Of a DNA stretch of 64,000 nt, positions 47,974 through 59,541 are shown in pieces; position 1 is the stretch's first letter; each line of letters begins with the position of its first letter. The notes under the pieces were generated by a model that saw nothing but the letters and a program-made list of their open reading frames with translations, did no database searches and was not told where the DNA came from. The stretch is taken from assembly GCA_025504975.1 (NCBI GenBank), contig JANUWI010000001.1:3534001-3598000 (forward strand), written 5' to 3'. The translations under genes and the position numbers were made by a program. The stretch comes from Plenodomus lindquistii (Eukaryota; Ascomycota; Dothideomycetes; Pleosporales; Leptosphaeriaceae).

Positions 47974-48525
47974 ATGGATATGCAATACGACATCAAGACA
48001 TCTCTCCGGACCACAGGCATCAGACAAGCGGACCGCAACATGGACACCGAAATCCATCTCACAATGGAGAAGCCCTCCACCACACACACAATTTCCTCAC
48101 ACACCAAAACACGTCACCCACATCAACACCTCCCAACACACAATCGCCACAGCCATCACCGCTGCCGCCAACGCAGGACGTCGCGTCCCCACATCCGCCT
48201 CTTCCTCCTCACCCTCCTCTCTCTCATCGCCATCCCAACGCTCCTCTACCACATCTTCCCCCCCTTCCGCAATGCAACAAACACTGCACTATCGCACCTC
48301 CACCCCTCCACCACCAGCCAACCTACAAGCGATCTCTGCACCAAGCAAATCGGCGACGCAGCGTGTTGCGGACTCTACGTCCAAGCTATACCATGCATGG
48401 ATGCGTGTTGGAAAGAGTTTGTAGAACGGGATACGGGGAGATTTAGGAAAGGGTGGGGGGAATGTGAGGAGGGGTGTCATAAGAGGTATCATGAGCATTG
48501 TGGGAATAAGGGGGGCGGGGTGTAA
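47974..48525 (+). CDS. Small membrane protein with a Cys-rich C-terminal domain
   Basis: A single exon of 183 codons. Residues 1-75 are His/Thr/Arg-rich and polar. Residues 76-92 (RLFLLTLLSLIAIPTLLYHIF region) form one hydrophobic segment, suggesting a type II membrane anchor. The rest is a compact domain with eight cysteines, among them CTKQIGDAACCG, CMDACW, CEEGC and a final HEHC, likely disulphide-bonded in the lumen or outside the cell. Upstream ATGs exist in other frames; the ATG at 47974 is the first in this frame. No family recognised. The even cysteine spacing makes it likely to be a real protein. Confidence 0.6.
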   Translation: MDMQYDIKTSLRTTGIRQADRNMDTEIHLTMEKPSTTHTISSHTKTRHPHQHLPTHNRHSHHRCRQRRTSRPHIRLFLLTLLSLIAIPTLLYHIFPPFRNATNTALSHLHPSTTSQPTSDLCTKQIGDAACCGLYVQAIPCMDACWKEFVERDTGRFRKGWGECEEGCHKRYHEHCGNKGGGV

Positions 48526-49332
48526 GAGAAATTTGAAGGGACGAGTGAGTGGGGTTGAGGGGGTATCGAGCTTGTGTGTGCGGTGTGGCGGATTGGAATT
48601 TGGAGCGCTGGATATGGGAAAGAGGGCGTTGTAAGGCTTGGGATGGGATGGAGGTTGGGTATTGCATAGCGGGACGGGCGTTTATGAGTGTATGAGGTTT
48701 TTCTTTGTTTGGGTCTGCGTTGGATGTGGGAAAGGGCGGATGTGGGAATAAGTGTTGGTGGAGGTGCGATGACGCAAGTTCATGGCACAGCGCTGAGACT
48801 GGAGAAGACTTCCATCACAAATCGTATGGACTGGTACAATATCATTTATCGACACGAGGACTGGTGCCACTGACTATCAACGGCATGCGTGGTTTAGAGC
48901 TGTATGTATCGCTCCTTATTAATTGTGACACGCTAACCTGTGAGTTAAGATTGGTGTCTATGGACCTTGTCTGGAAATCTGTTGCGACTGAATGTCGAGG
49001 TGAGTCCAAGATTACAACGGAGCTCGAAACAAAGGTGGAAGAAGATTCAGGCGGTCTGCCTTCACTTTCTCTGCGGGTGTAATCAATCGTACACCGTAAT
49101 TCACACGAGCTGGACCTTGTCGGGCAAAGTCTGCATACGCTCTCACCTACATTAGATGCCAACCTCAAATGAACACCACACTTTGCTCACCACACATCAT
49201 TACGATCCAACACCACACCTTCCCAACGACGTATTACTCAATTTGAAGCTTTCACGCAATTTGCAACTCACTCCACACACTGTACGCTGACAACATACCA
49301 GGCATCACTCACTTCCCACCCTAACCAAGATC
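48526..49332. other. Intergenic region
   Basis: The first part (48530-48660) is G-rich with repeated GGGG/GTGTG blocks. Open frames on both strands at 48680-49168 overlap and none is convincing. The last 100 bp should hold the promoter of RBR gene 2. Confidence 0.45.
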
Positions 49333-50773
49333 ATGGACAAGTTCGACCCCCCCACGCCTAATTGCCAGAAATGCGGGAAGGTCCTTACTTCCCTGGACAT
49401 GATCAAAAAGACGGGCAAGTACTGGAAGAACTGCCATATCTGTCGCGACCGAACAACTGCTTTGAAACGCAGATCCCGGGAGTCTGCGAAACGGCATTCT
49501 AGTGGGGATGAGAAGGGCGGTAGTGCAAGCAAGAAGTTGAAGGTTGCTGTGCAGGATGGTGATGAAAATAACGGTTTGGGGAGTGGTGCTGCGTCTGAGA
49601 GCGTGCGAGTTGTTACTGGGTCTGAGAGTTCCCGTATGGCGAGAGAGATGGCTTCTTCGGATACTGAGACGGAGTTGAAGAGTTCGACTGGAGCGCGGGG
49701 TTCCATAGCCCTAGAGTCACATCCCAAGCTATCTAGGAACTCGGACTCTGAGGTGCTCAAGGAGCGCTTCTCGTCCTTGTTCTGGAGATTGCATGAGCTC
49801 CGCAACACAGATCCGACGCCCGAGCCCAGCGAGACGCCCAAACCAAGCGAGCGCGAATGTGCCTCCTGCGCAGATTCCTACCCACTGCAAGATCTCATCA
49901 GCCTCACCGCATGCGATCACCCATCCGACATCTGCCAACAATGTCTCCTCGCCTGGCTCGATACACAAATGGCCAGCACGACCTGGGATCAAGTACGCTG
50001 TCCCTCAAGCGGCTGCAAGAACCCCATCACATACGAAGACGTGCAAAAATACGCACCAGCGGACGTATACGAGCGGTAAAAATCCTCACACCACTCCACC
50101 AACATACATACTAACCACACGCCCCACAGCTTCGACGAACTCTCCATGCGCAGCTACCTCAGCTCCGAGCCAAACTTCACCTACTGTCTCGCACCCACCT
50201 GTACATCAGGCCAAATCCACGACACCGGCACCGCAGGCCCAATTTTCCGCTGCGCAGCGTGCAAGTTCCGCATGTGCACTGCGCACACCCCACCCGTTCC
50301 CTTCCACGAAGACGAATCATGCACACAGTACACCGAGCGCGTAGAACGGAAGAGAATCGCCACCGAAGCCCGCGAGGCTGCTCTCCGTGTGCGGCGAGAA
50401 CAAGAGCAAGCTAGTGCGGCGGAGGTCACGAAGACGAGCGTCGAGTGTCCTGGTTGCGGGATCATGATTTCCAAGACGGTGGGGTGCGATCATATGACTT
50501 GTAAGTGTTACTTGTTTTTGTCGTCGTTCTTGTATTTTTATTTTTTTTTGCGTGAATAAGATGATGGGATTTGTGCTGATTATCAAAGGTCGGAGATTGA
50601 GCTGTGGCTTTGAGTTTTGCTACCTGTGTCGTGCGCCGTATGCGGGTGAGAATGGGATTCGCAAGGCGGGCAATGCGGCGCATGCGGTGACGTGTAGGTA
50701 TCATGGTAGTAGGCTGCCGAGCTATGTACCGCCTGATGTGAACCCGGATGAAGAATCAGACGAGGAGGTTTGA
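49333..50773 (+). CDS. RBR-type E3 ubiquitin ligase 2
   Basis: Three exons (49333-50075, 50130-50500, 50589-50773) give about 432 residues. The N-terminus has a CX2C...CX2C motif (NCQKCGKVL...CHICRDR), shared with RBR gene 1. A basic/serine-rich spacer follows to about 170. RING1 starts CASCADSYPL and ends DVYER; the IBR has SGQIHD and CAACKFRMC; RING2 has CPGCGIMISK, GCDHMTC and FCYLCRAPY. A Cys follows in the tail (VTCRYH). RBR ligases receive ubiquitin on a RING2 Cys before transfer to substrate. Here the CX4C step of RING2 is altered: after MTC the sequence is RRLSCGFEFC, so the exon 3 junction deserves checking. The acidic C-terminus ends DEESDEEV. Same intron positions as RBR genes 1 and 3. 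Confidence 0.85.
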
Positions 50774-51405
50774 GGGTATGGCTTGGATGGAGGGTGGTGT
50801 GTCACTGGTACAGGATGTGTGTTTTGGAATGGAGAGTATGGGTTCAGCTTCGAGCTCGGGTTTGTGGGACGTATGAAGAAGGGTTTCAACATTGGGATAC
50901 ATTGTGATCCTGGATATGATGAAGAACATGGGACTTTGGTTGATTGAATGATCACTATTACGAAGTTCCATACTGGATGAATGAGCAAGGTACGGTCGCT
51001 GGATATCGTCTGCCACGAACATGGCACACTAGGTGTAAGGCTGTATCTACGAGCTATCTATACATTCTCATGGTGGAATGCATTTGATTCATTCAAAAGC
51101 TTATCAATATCCTGGCTATGGTCCGTCCAGCAATGCGCGCATCCTAGAATTCACTGCTTCGTGTGAATTAAATCTTTGAACCCGAGCATCAGCTACGACC
51201 GTAACTCCTCTCTTTCACTCAGGAATATCGTGTGCATCTTCACCCACCCGTCACGTTTCCCCGTCTATGTCACACTTACTGTCGCCACTTCCAGTATAAC
51301 ACTCGCTTGCCTCCCACCCGCGCTCTAATCACCGCTCATCTCATACGTCTTCCCACACGACCATCTTCAACCCGAGATCACAACACACCACCCACACAAT
51401 CCAAC
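50774..51405. other. Intergenic region between two RBR paralogues
   Basis: Two same-strand paralogues flank these 630 bp. Nothing was recognised except a C/A-rich stretch (51230-51400) just upstream of the start of RBR gene 3. Confidence 0.5.
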
Positions 51406-53027
51406 ATGGTGCGAAAGATCGGCAACCGCGAACTAAGGTCACTGGGCCTTCCTGAAGTGCATGAACCTGCGAACGAGAACACTGGTTCGGGTCACGAATC
51501 GAGACCTACTCCACGGGTTGAGGAAGTGCGTGCTGCTGTTGTCGATGCTCCGAACACCGAGGCACGCCCACGCTCAAGTCTTTCGCGCCATTCAGGAGCC
51601 GTTGATGATGGAGCTTCTCGACGCGCCAGGGTTCGCGGGTTCTTCGAAAAGGGGGCCCTGTCTAGACCGCAAGTAGCAGTGGCAAGTGCTACAATAACCC
51701 GTGTAGAGGCGGGAAAAGCACCACAAGCCGAACCTGATGAGGGTCCGCAAGTTTGCGAATGTACAGTATGCGGCGATGAGTTTCTTGTTTGCGACTTCCC
51801 ACAGCTAGCGGGCTGCACGCACGAGGCTGATGTCTGTCGCGAATGCTTTAGTGGTTGGGTGGAAGCGCAGATGAAAGTTGTCAAGGACGTCACGAAGATT
51901 ACATGTCCAGCCGAAAGATGTGCTACGGCGATTAGTCAAGGGGATGTCGAGAAATATGCTGACCTTGAGGTCTCTGAACGGTATGAACACTGTCTTGGAC
52001 TTGCCTGATCTAAGACTTCATTTATCGACAAGCGCTAACAACTCACAACAGCTACGATCGCCTCAATAATCTGACGATCTTTAGCGAAGTCCCCGGATTC
52101 AAGCTCTGTAACGGTGGCGGATGTCGATCTGGCCAGATTCACGATCCTGGTACTACAGGCGACCACATCTTCCGCTGTACTTCGTGCGACTTCCGCATGT
52201 GCGTCAATCACGGCGATGACATTGCTGATGGAGTTCCAATGCACGACGGCGAATCCTGCGATGCATACAAGGAACGCTTGGAATGGCAACAGCTTCCTGA
52301 CGCCGAGCAAGAAAGCCTAAGTCGCGGTGTGATTGAGAAGGAATCTGTGCTGTGTCCTGGAGAGGACTGTGGATATAGTATCCAGAAGAGTGAAGGGTGC
52401 GATCACATGACTTGTAAGCACCATCGCGGCTGGGTCTCGTATGCCTGTTCGCATCCCTCGGTAAGAACTGACAAATGATTAGGCTCCCAATGTAGCTACG
52501 AGTTCTGCTACATTTGCCGTGCACCGTACCGCGGCGAAGACGGCATCTGGGGCAAGAAAGGCAACGCTGCCCATGAACCCAACTGTCGCTACCATTCAGG
52601 CAACCTACATAGTCATCCGGATGAAGAAGTTAGTGACGATGAGTCTGAGGAGAACGAGGAAGCATTCTTTCGAGAGGAATATGAAAATCGAATTCAACGA
52701 CTCGCAGATCGTGCCGCGAAAGAAGAGGCTGCGAGGATAGAGGCCCCGAGAGCCGTGAGGATACAGGCCGCGAGGGCATCGGGGATGGCGGCCGTGAGGG
52801 CCACGACGATAGCGGCGCTCGAGCAAGAAGATGAGACTGTTGCACCTACGCCAGCGACAGGAAAGCGTGCACGCGGGGCTTCTCCACAAGGCCAGGAATA
52901 TGACTGGCAGCGACCAGAGGAGCTCAAAAGAAGTGCAGGAACGCCGGACACGACCGAGAACCATGCCACAAGACGGGCCCGTAGAGAGGAGAATTACGAT
53001 GACGATGATGAGGACTTGTATGATTGA
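51406..53027 (+). CDS. RBR-type E3 ubiquitin ligase 3
   Basis: Three exons (51406-51980, 52052-52413, 52483-53027) give about 493 residues. The N-terminus (1-115) is basic and lacks the CX2C pair seen in RBR 1 and 2. RING1 starts CECTVCGDEF (about 116-125) and ends EVSER; the IBR reads SGQIHD and CTSCDFRMC; RING2 reads CPGEDCGYSIQ, GCDHMTCSQC and FCYICRAPYRG. The canonical SQC spacing in RING2 makes this the best preserved of the three copies. After RING2 there is a long acidic then Arg/Ala-rich tail (about 340-440) that probably forms a helical segment, ending in DDDDEDLYD. Both introns sit exactly where they do in the other two genes (in the Arg codon before the IBR and in the Cys codon of MTC). 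Likely function: ubiquitin ligase, substrate unknown. Confidence 0.88.
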
Positions 53028-54483
53028 GTGGCATGGGAGCGCATGAAGGGATGGAAATATGCTTTACTGACTTACATGGTACCTACATGCCTGTCGTTGT
53101 CGAAGCTGATGGTTTCTAGCTTCGTCAGGTGTGTTGCTTTTAAATCGGTTGCTCAAAGGGGGCTGCGCATGCATGTAAAGTAGCATCCATACACAGCCAA
53201 CGGCACTTATAACAATTGTTAAAGTGGAAAAACTTCGACCATCACACTCAATTTCGTCATCTTGTGAGAATAACTGCTCATTCTGCATGACCCTCTATGA
53301 TGTGAATCAGTCAGACATGTTTTTTTTTCGGAAAAGTTTTCGCATTCGAGGCAAATCGTTGCTGGACGACTGGGTGTGAAGAAAACTGAGGCCTCATGTC
53401 CGTTCGGAATCCGTTATGCCTCAAATCCTCTGAGTCCATCAACTATGACGTGGACTATGTTCAAGTATTTCATCGGCGCCTTGTTCAGCGGGATGAGGCA
53501 ACACCAAACACCAAGGTTATCGTGCCTAACAATGTATCAGGCAAGACATAAGGAACGCAGCGATACAACTACACTCATTGGTGGAACTCACGACACTATT
53601 GCGACAGAAACAGCGTTGTTGCATGTTGTGCTTCACCATGCGCATGATCGCCGACAGGGGTTTTAGCGAGTGAACGATGTTTGGAGTTCCCTCATGTACT
53701 TTGGTCCTCACTTTTGTGGCATTGGCATTGTAATCTTCGTGGTTTTTATCTCAAGATACGTATTCTAATAATGTACACAGATGCGCAATACAGGTAGAAT
53801 TACCCATGGTATGCATTGTCGATTGGCGGACCGAGCAGATGAAAGTTCGCATTGCAAGCAACCACCACACAAATCTACCTCACCACTGGACCATGTCTGG
53901 GGGTCGGTAGACGCCCAAACTCGAAACGCGAGGCACTTTCGAAACTGTAAGGCCGCGTGCGGGAGAAGAACGTAAGAATTCTGACCAGGAATACAACCAT
54001 GGGTCACCCTGATAATTTCAGGGTATGAATCCTACTTGAGCACTGTTTCTCACGTAGATGTTTATATGTCTTTTAGCCAGTCGCACCTCGTGTCGCTGAC
54101 TATAGAGCCGCCACTGCTGAGGTACATGATAGACGATCAGGGTCGGTCAAAGCGACTCTGCCAGCTGTCTGAGGTTTCAGCACAGCTCTTCCGATCGAAA
54201 GGATCTCGAATACGCGTCGCATGCGCCGCCCACGTGTCGGCCACAGGCTAAAGTCGAAGCAGGCGAGAGGGAAGAGTACTATAAGTACTGGCATCCCCAT
54301 TACTATGTACATTCATCAGCGCGCATCATCACCACTTTCTTACTTTCCATCAGCGTTATTATTACCTTTGCACATTACCTTCTTTCGAGTCTGGTCACTC
54401 ATTTCGTACTTTACTATATATCCATTCATTGTATTTACTATTCTCAACTTTTCATATCCGCCAACACCATTCACTCCATAAGA
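53028..54483. other. Intergenic region, 1.5 kb
   Basis: No recognisable gene. Short open frames on both strands overlap. The last 250 bp are AT- and C-rich (TATAT at 54415-54420), as expected for the promoter and 5' leader of the secreted-protein gene. Confidence 0.5.
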
Positions 54484-55037
54484 ATGAAGACTACGCTCAT
54501 CATCGCTTCCCTCTTTGCCGCTGCCTTCAGCGCGCCAACTTCATCCCCAGTCGCTCGCCGCCAGGCTGGCGGTAACCTCCAAACTTTCACCGGTGCTCTG
54601 GGAGGCATCGCTGCGACACCCGTCGAAGACTCTGGCAATGCCGATCGTCCATTCTCGGTGAAGGGCGATACGTTTGCCAACCTCAGCGCGGCCTTGGCTA
54701 GGAGTTGCGACCAGCAATTCAATGCTTGCGCCAACGCTGCGAATGGAGGGGACGCTACTTTGAGTCTTGCTGACTGCTCTGCTCAGCAAGGTATGCACTT
54801 TCTCTAGTCCCCTGTGATGAATCAATGTTGACAAGTGCCATAGATCAGTGCACAGCTGGCGCCCAGGGTGATGCGGCTGCTCAGGGAAACGCAGGCGGTA
54901 ATGCAAACGCCAACGCGGGCAACGCAAATGCTAATGCCGGAAATGCCAACAACAACAATGCGAACAACGGAACTGGAATTGCGGACACGGGTAACGCCAA
55001 CGGAGCTGCGTGCACCAAGAAGCACAGGAAGAACTGA
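54484..55037 (+). CDS. Small secreted protein with an Asn/Ala/Gly-rich tail
   Basis: Two exons (54484-54790, 54844-55037) give about 166 residues. Residues 1-17 are a clear signal peptide (MKTTLIIASLFAAAFSA), followed by a probable Kex2-type site VARR at about 23-26. The central domain (about 50-105) contains FSVKGDTFANLSAALARSC, CANAANGG and CSAQQDQC, a pattern of four cysteines that I know from fungal secreted or cell-wall proteins of unknown role. The tail repeats GNANANAGNANANAG, low-complexity and probably flexible, and ends with a single Cys and a basic KKHRKN. It could be a wall protein or an effector candidate; the sequence does not decide. Confidence 0.85.
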
Positions 55038-55493
55038 GCGTAGCACCACGCTCAATCACAGATAGTACATCATAGTGACGTGGTAATTCCAGCACTGAGT
55101 TCTCCTAATACATGCCGTGTCTGCGAAACGAAAGCTGTGGTACTATTCCCTCTCACGATCGAGTCTAATGCTTGTGGCGTGTACCAAGACTGCGATGAGT
55201 ATGGAAAGGCTCCTTCTGAGTGTATCATTTTCACCAACATTGTACTGTGCTGAACGAACGGCCACGAGACTTTGATGGATATCTCTGTGAGCCATCTACA
55301 ATATGGGTAACTTCAAAGGCAGGTCCCACCCGAAGATCGAACGTGACGATTCGTGTGCTAGAGCAAATGTCTTGTTTGGCACAGGCGTAACCGCGGGAAG
55401 GTCGCTCTGTCATCATTTGCACACTCAGAGTCCATCAACATCGTCCATTACGTATTTGTTTGAGTTGTTCCATTTGAATGTCCATACATCGCG
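55038..55493. other. Intergenic region
   Basis: This is the space between the secreted-protein gene and the Zn2Cys6 gene start. Nothing was recognised. Confidence 0.5.
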
Positions 55494-56071
55494 ATGAGGG
55501 TCACGCAACGCGCCCCTCGCAGTTGCATATCTTGCTACTCCCGCAAGGTGAAATGTGACAAGACCTTGCCCTGTGACACATGTGTCCGTCGCGGGCTTTC
55601 TGAAGAGTGTAGCCGTGAGATGGTCATTGTCCGGGGCGAGCTAAAGATCTCTCCGGATCCTGCGAAAGAGCCATCTATTGAGCAGTTGAGGAGCGAGAAC
55701 GAGCAATTGCGACGCGAGATTGAGCATGCGCGAACCCTACACATTGGCGCAACGCCGCGTTCAAAATCGACATGCAGTCAAACTTCCAAAACCACTAGTC
55801 AGGCACTCCAAAGACCACCACGGATCCAATGGTTCGACCAGGATGAGGACGGGCTCGAACAAAAGCTCTGGGGTAGTTTGACTTCGAACCGCCCGGCTCC
55901 CAAAACATTAGTCTCTGGCTGGGACGACATCGTCTTGCCTAGTCCTTCGTGTCTAGAAAATCTCATTGATTATGACGAGAAGTGGAACTCTTGGGTGCAT
56001 TACGCGCTCGAGTACCCGCGGTTCCGAGAAGAATGCGATGATTTTATGGCGGCAATCGCAAGTGGAGTCGC

Positions 56072-56084
56072 TCTGGAGTTAGCG
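56072..56084. repeat. Target-site duplication, left copy (13 bp)
   Basis: TCTGGAGTTAGCG precedes the inserted element and recurs at 56655-56667. Removing one copy plus the insert restores the transcription factor frame (LEL-A-DPSW). Confidence 0.92.
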
Positions 56085-56654
56085 AATTGATTGATTGATT
56101 GATTGATTGATTGATCTATTTAACGTCTACTTGCTGCACTCCCGGGGGTGACTATTCGACGGGTATCGCCCTGGGGTGTCGTCCCAGGTGTACCTGTTCA
56201 TGGGTATATGGGGGGGTGGGCGGGTCGTCTTGTACGCGCCTTCCGCCGGTTGAAGGGTAGTATGATAGTTAGCTAGGCCGTGAGGCCTGGTGAACTTAGC
56301 ATGACTGCTTGTTGTTAGGGCCTATTAGCCTGTGTCAGTGGTAATTTGGCAGCCTTTGTAGCTGCTTTTTCTGCTTCTCTACAGTGCTAAGACCGGCTAA
56401 CGGAAAGAAGAATAGTTAAATAAGTGTGGTGGATGAACGAGTGGGGAAACAAAGGGAACAGGGGAGGGTCTGTCGATCCGCTGATCCTGTGTGTGGGCTT
56501 GAGAGCTGAGGGACTGGGGGTTGCTGAGGGGTCGAGGGTATACTCTCCCCCGGCTAGGCTGAGGCAGCAGAGATCCTAGTTTGGGGGTAGAGGGGGGCAG
56601 AGGGTCAGCTCCACGCTGTGTGAGTGGTTGTCACAGGGAACGGGGTTCGCTATT
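56085..56654 (-). mobile_element. Non-LTR retroelement insertion (truncated LINE or SINE), 570 bp
   Basis: The insert is flanked by a 13-bp direct repeat of host coding sequence. At its plus-strand left end are seven TTGA repeats (56087-56114), which on the minus strand form a 3' TCAA tail, the hallmark of target-primed reverse transcription. The body has no coding frame and no clear tRNA-like A or B box, so a 5'-truncated LINE is somewhat more likely than a SINE. The element is in antisense orientation to the gene. Confidence 0.85.
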
Positions 56655-56667
56655 TCTGGAGTTAGCG
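56655..56667. repeat. Target-site duplication, right copy (13 bp)
   Basis: This exactly matches 56072-56084. Confidence 0.92.
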
Positions 56668-58142
56668 GACCCATCGTGGATGGCTGTACTTTTCGGTACA
56701 CTGAGTGTGTATGACTATCACATTTCATTTCTGTGGGACCGAAAGCTCATGTACATGTATCGACAGGCAGCCCTTCTCATGATGGACGACGCGGTAGCGG
56801 AGATGAGCACTATTGATGAAAGTAAGTGCGCTATTCTACTCGTCTCGAGAATGCCAAGCGTATGACTGCTTACTTAGTCTCTAGACTACGAGCATGGTAC
56901 GCTTAGTCAGATTTGGTATGACGCAGCTATATTTTGTCTTCAACGCGCTGACTTCATGAGAATCTCGAATTTACGCTCTGTGCACGCCATTGCTGTCCTC
57001 GGTATTTGCTTCAATAACTTCGGAGATTCTGAAATGGGGCAGAATTTGTGGAATATTGCCTTGCGCATCGCCCAAAGCATTGGACTTAACAAACCGTACT
57101 CCGAACTTGCGGGACTACATCTGAGCAGGGAGGCACAGCATCGTCTCTGGTAGACCCTCGTCATCTGCGAATGGTTAGTCTCACAGGCATTCGCGATGCC
57201 CCTATACAAGTCATTTCCCTTCTTGTGTATAACCATAGCTTACACATTGGGTCAGGCTGTGTCACCCGTACCATCCACCGGCAGTCGATGATCTCGATTT
57301 CGATGTGCCCTATCCTCAGGTCCGGTCAACACTACCTTTCGAACAATCCCCACGAAAGGACCCCGTATACTGTCACTTGTTCATGGCCAGGACAGCAACA
57401 GTATATTACCAGTTTCGAAGAGCTGTGAGATCAAGGTTTGTAACCCTTGAAGATACGATTCAGGCCGTTAGGACTACCGATAAAGAGCTTGCGAGTATCA
57501 TTAATACCCTACCCTCTCATCTACAACCAGATTTAGATGACAGTAATGACGCAGGCCGGTCACTTGCCAATGTACAGACCGAGCCATGGCTAGTGTGGCA
57601 ACGTTTTGACCTCACAGTGGTCTGACCACATTTTCGCATCCGCGTGAACAGGACACCACAGGACTTGTGGCTTTTCGCTACAACACGACACCGGCTCGAC
57701 TGGGCTAGGGAGATCAGTGTGAGGTCCTCTGTCAGCATTATCTGGATAAATTGCAATTGGAGTCAGCCGGCATCAATGAGAAAGCAATGGTATGTCCGCA
57801 GATTGTAGCGTATGCTTCAATTCATTCATCAGACGTCAGAACTAAACGATACAGGGCTTTATCATTCCAAATCTTCACCGCCGCGATTCTGCTTTCGAAG
57901 GAACACCAAAACCGTACAATGAGTCACGATCAGGAACATCGTGAAGTGATCCATGCTGCCATCGAGCTGCTAGATAAGGTTAAAGCACGGAGTGTACTAG
58001 CTCACTACGCCTCGTCCATTCTCCAAGAAAGAGCCAGAAGCATTGGTATACTATGAGTCACTGAAGTTCCCTCGCATTCCTTTCCACTTGTATCGCGATG
58101 CACAAGTCGGGATGTCTAAAAAAAGTTCGAATTACTTGTCCT

Positions 58143-59541
58143 TTACAACAGCTCATACCCGTACGCCCGTCTGCCCTCTGCACTCAGCCCGTCAAGCCCT
58201 ACATAACCCTTCAAAGTCCTTTCGTCCAAGTCAGTACCATCATTCGTGGTATAGTCAGGGGGTGCGCGCCCAGCCAGCGTGACCTCTAACTGCCTCTTGA
58301 TATAGTCCTTATTCTTCGGCGTTGTCGGGCATGATCCGATAAAAGCGACCGCCGCATTTGTCTTCCCTAGATGATCCGTGTCCACAGCATGGCAAATCTG
58401 CGTTTGGAGAATGGGTCAGCTAGAGCAACAAAGGAAACAATCTCCGTACCGGACACCACAAACTTACATCGCAGTGCCACCACACTGTATCTCCAGGATG
58501 TACTTTGGGCATGTACACCAGGCACTCTTCTAGCCTCAAATGTGGATGGGACGATCGGCTTAGACGCTGACTTTGTGGCTTGAACGTGCCGGGAAACCAG
58601 CCGCTCTCCTCGTCTAGCGTCCAAGTATGTGGATCCATCACGTCTGCATTGGGATCTTTCGGTGGTTGGAAGAACGGACGCAACAGCATATACGCAATGG
58701 CACTCTTCAAGTTCGGATAGACCATGAGAGTGCCTTCGCGCGGCGCTGTCGGCGTCAACGCCGTCCATCCCTGGAATGTCCGCAGAACCGTCGAATGGGC
58801 TGTGCCTTTGTACAAATCCTGGTCGGCATCCTTGCGCAAACCGATTTCGAACGCGTCGTTTGCCTCGGGCCTGCCGCTGAATATCTCGTGGTACACTCTG
58901 CGATACGCAGGGTTCGCCCATCGACAAAGACTACCGGCATCGATGTGGGGACCAAGACCTAGGAAAGGCTGACCTGGTGCCCGATCGCGAAGCCCATCGA
59001 AGAACGCGAAAGGTTCAGGAGAGGTACCCTTAAAGGCATCGTAATTGTGCCAGAGCTCATTCAGTCTGCGTTGAAGGTTGAGATGATTGGGGTGCGAACG
59101 AATGGCGGTCTGGGTGGGCGAACTGTAGAGAACCAGCATGCTGGGACTCTCCTTGGGCCAGGATGGGATCGCAGCCTTATTTTCAGCAACAAACTTGGTC
59201 ATGTCGCTGTAGAGGACGTTTGTTTCGTCCTCGGGGATGGTGGCCCTACAGACGAAGGCGCCGATGCGCTGGACTTTAGCCTTCTGGGCGTCATCGAAGC
59301 CTTTCATCAGGATATCAGCTGTCTCGAAAATAGGTATGATTCTGTTGCCCATTTCCACAATCTCATCGGTGACAGCTGCGAGATCCTGGCAGACCTTGAA
59401 CCAACTTTGGCGGAGCGCCTCAACGCCGTATTCTGCAATGACAGTCTTTTTGATCGAAAGGAACTCCGGATCCTTGGCTTCTACGCTGCTTGGAGATGCG
59501 AACTCAGGCCACGCGGGCCATTGTTCTATCTTCGCTGGCAT
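58143..59541 (-). CDS. DUF1479 family protein, 2-oxoglutarate/Fe(II) oxygenase-like
   Basis: Two exons (59541-58468 and 58397-58143) give about 442 residues. The sequence follows the DUF1479 plan: an N-terminal helical region (IKKTVIAEYGVEALRQSW...DEIVEMG), LYSSPTQTAIRSHPN, LGPHIDAGSLCRW, FQGWTALTPTAPREGTL, AYMLLRPFFQPP, HPHLRLEECLVYMPKVHPGD and WWHCDICHAVD across the intron. HID and the later His in HCD or CHAVD fit the HxD...H iron-binding triad of a cupin-type dioxygenase. The family includes bacterial YbiU; no substrate is established that I can name. Full length, no lesions. Convergent with the dead transcription factor gene, with less than 100 bp between the ends. Confidence 0.87.

Larger units (their letters stand above)
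55494..58056 (+). pseudogene. Zn2Cys6 transcription factor gene split by a non-LTR retroelement
   Basis: The 5' part (55494-56084) encodes a GAL4-type cluster CX2CX6CX5CX2CX8C at residues 11-39, then a Leu/Glu heptad segment (about 62-80) that could dimerise. The frame stops seven bases into an inserted element at 56085. After the insert (from 56668) the frame resumes with DPSWMAVLFG, and the middle homology region continues with LWDRKLMYMYRQAALL, RSVHAIAVLGICFN, IALRIAQSIGLNKPYSELAG and HRLW. At 57151 a TAG sits where a Trp is expected (RLW-W-TLVICEW). A further stop in frame (TGA near 57623) and patchy frames beyond show decay to the end. The intact gene would have been a fungal-specific transcription factor of about 650-700 residues. 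It is next to genes of unrelated function, so its former target is unclear. Confidence 0.85.
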
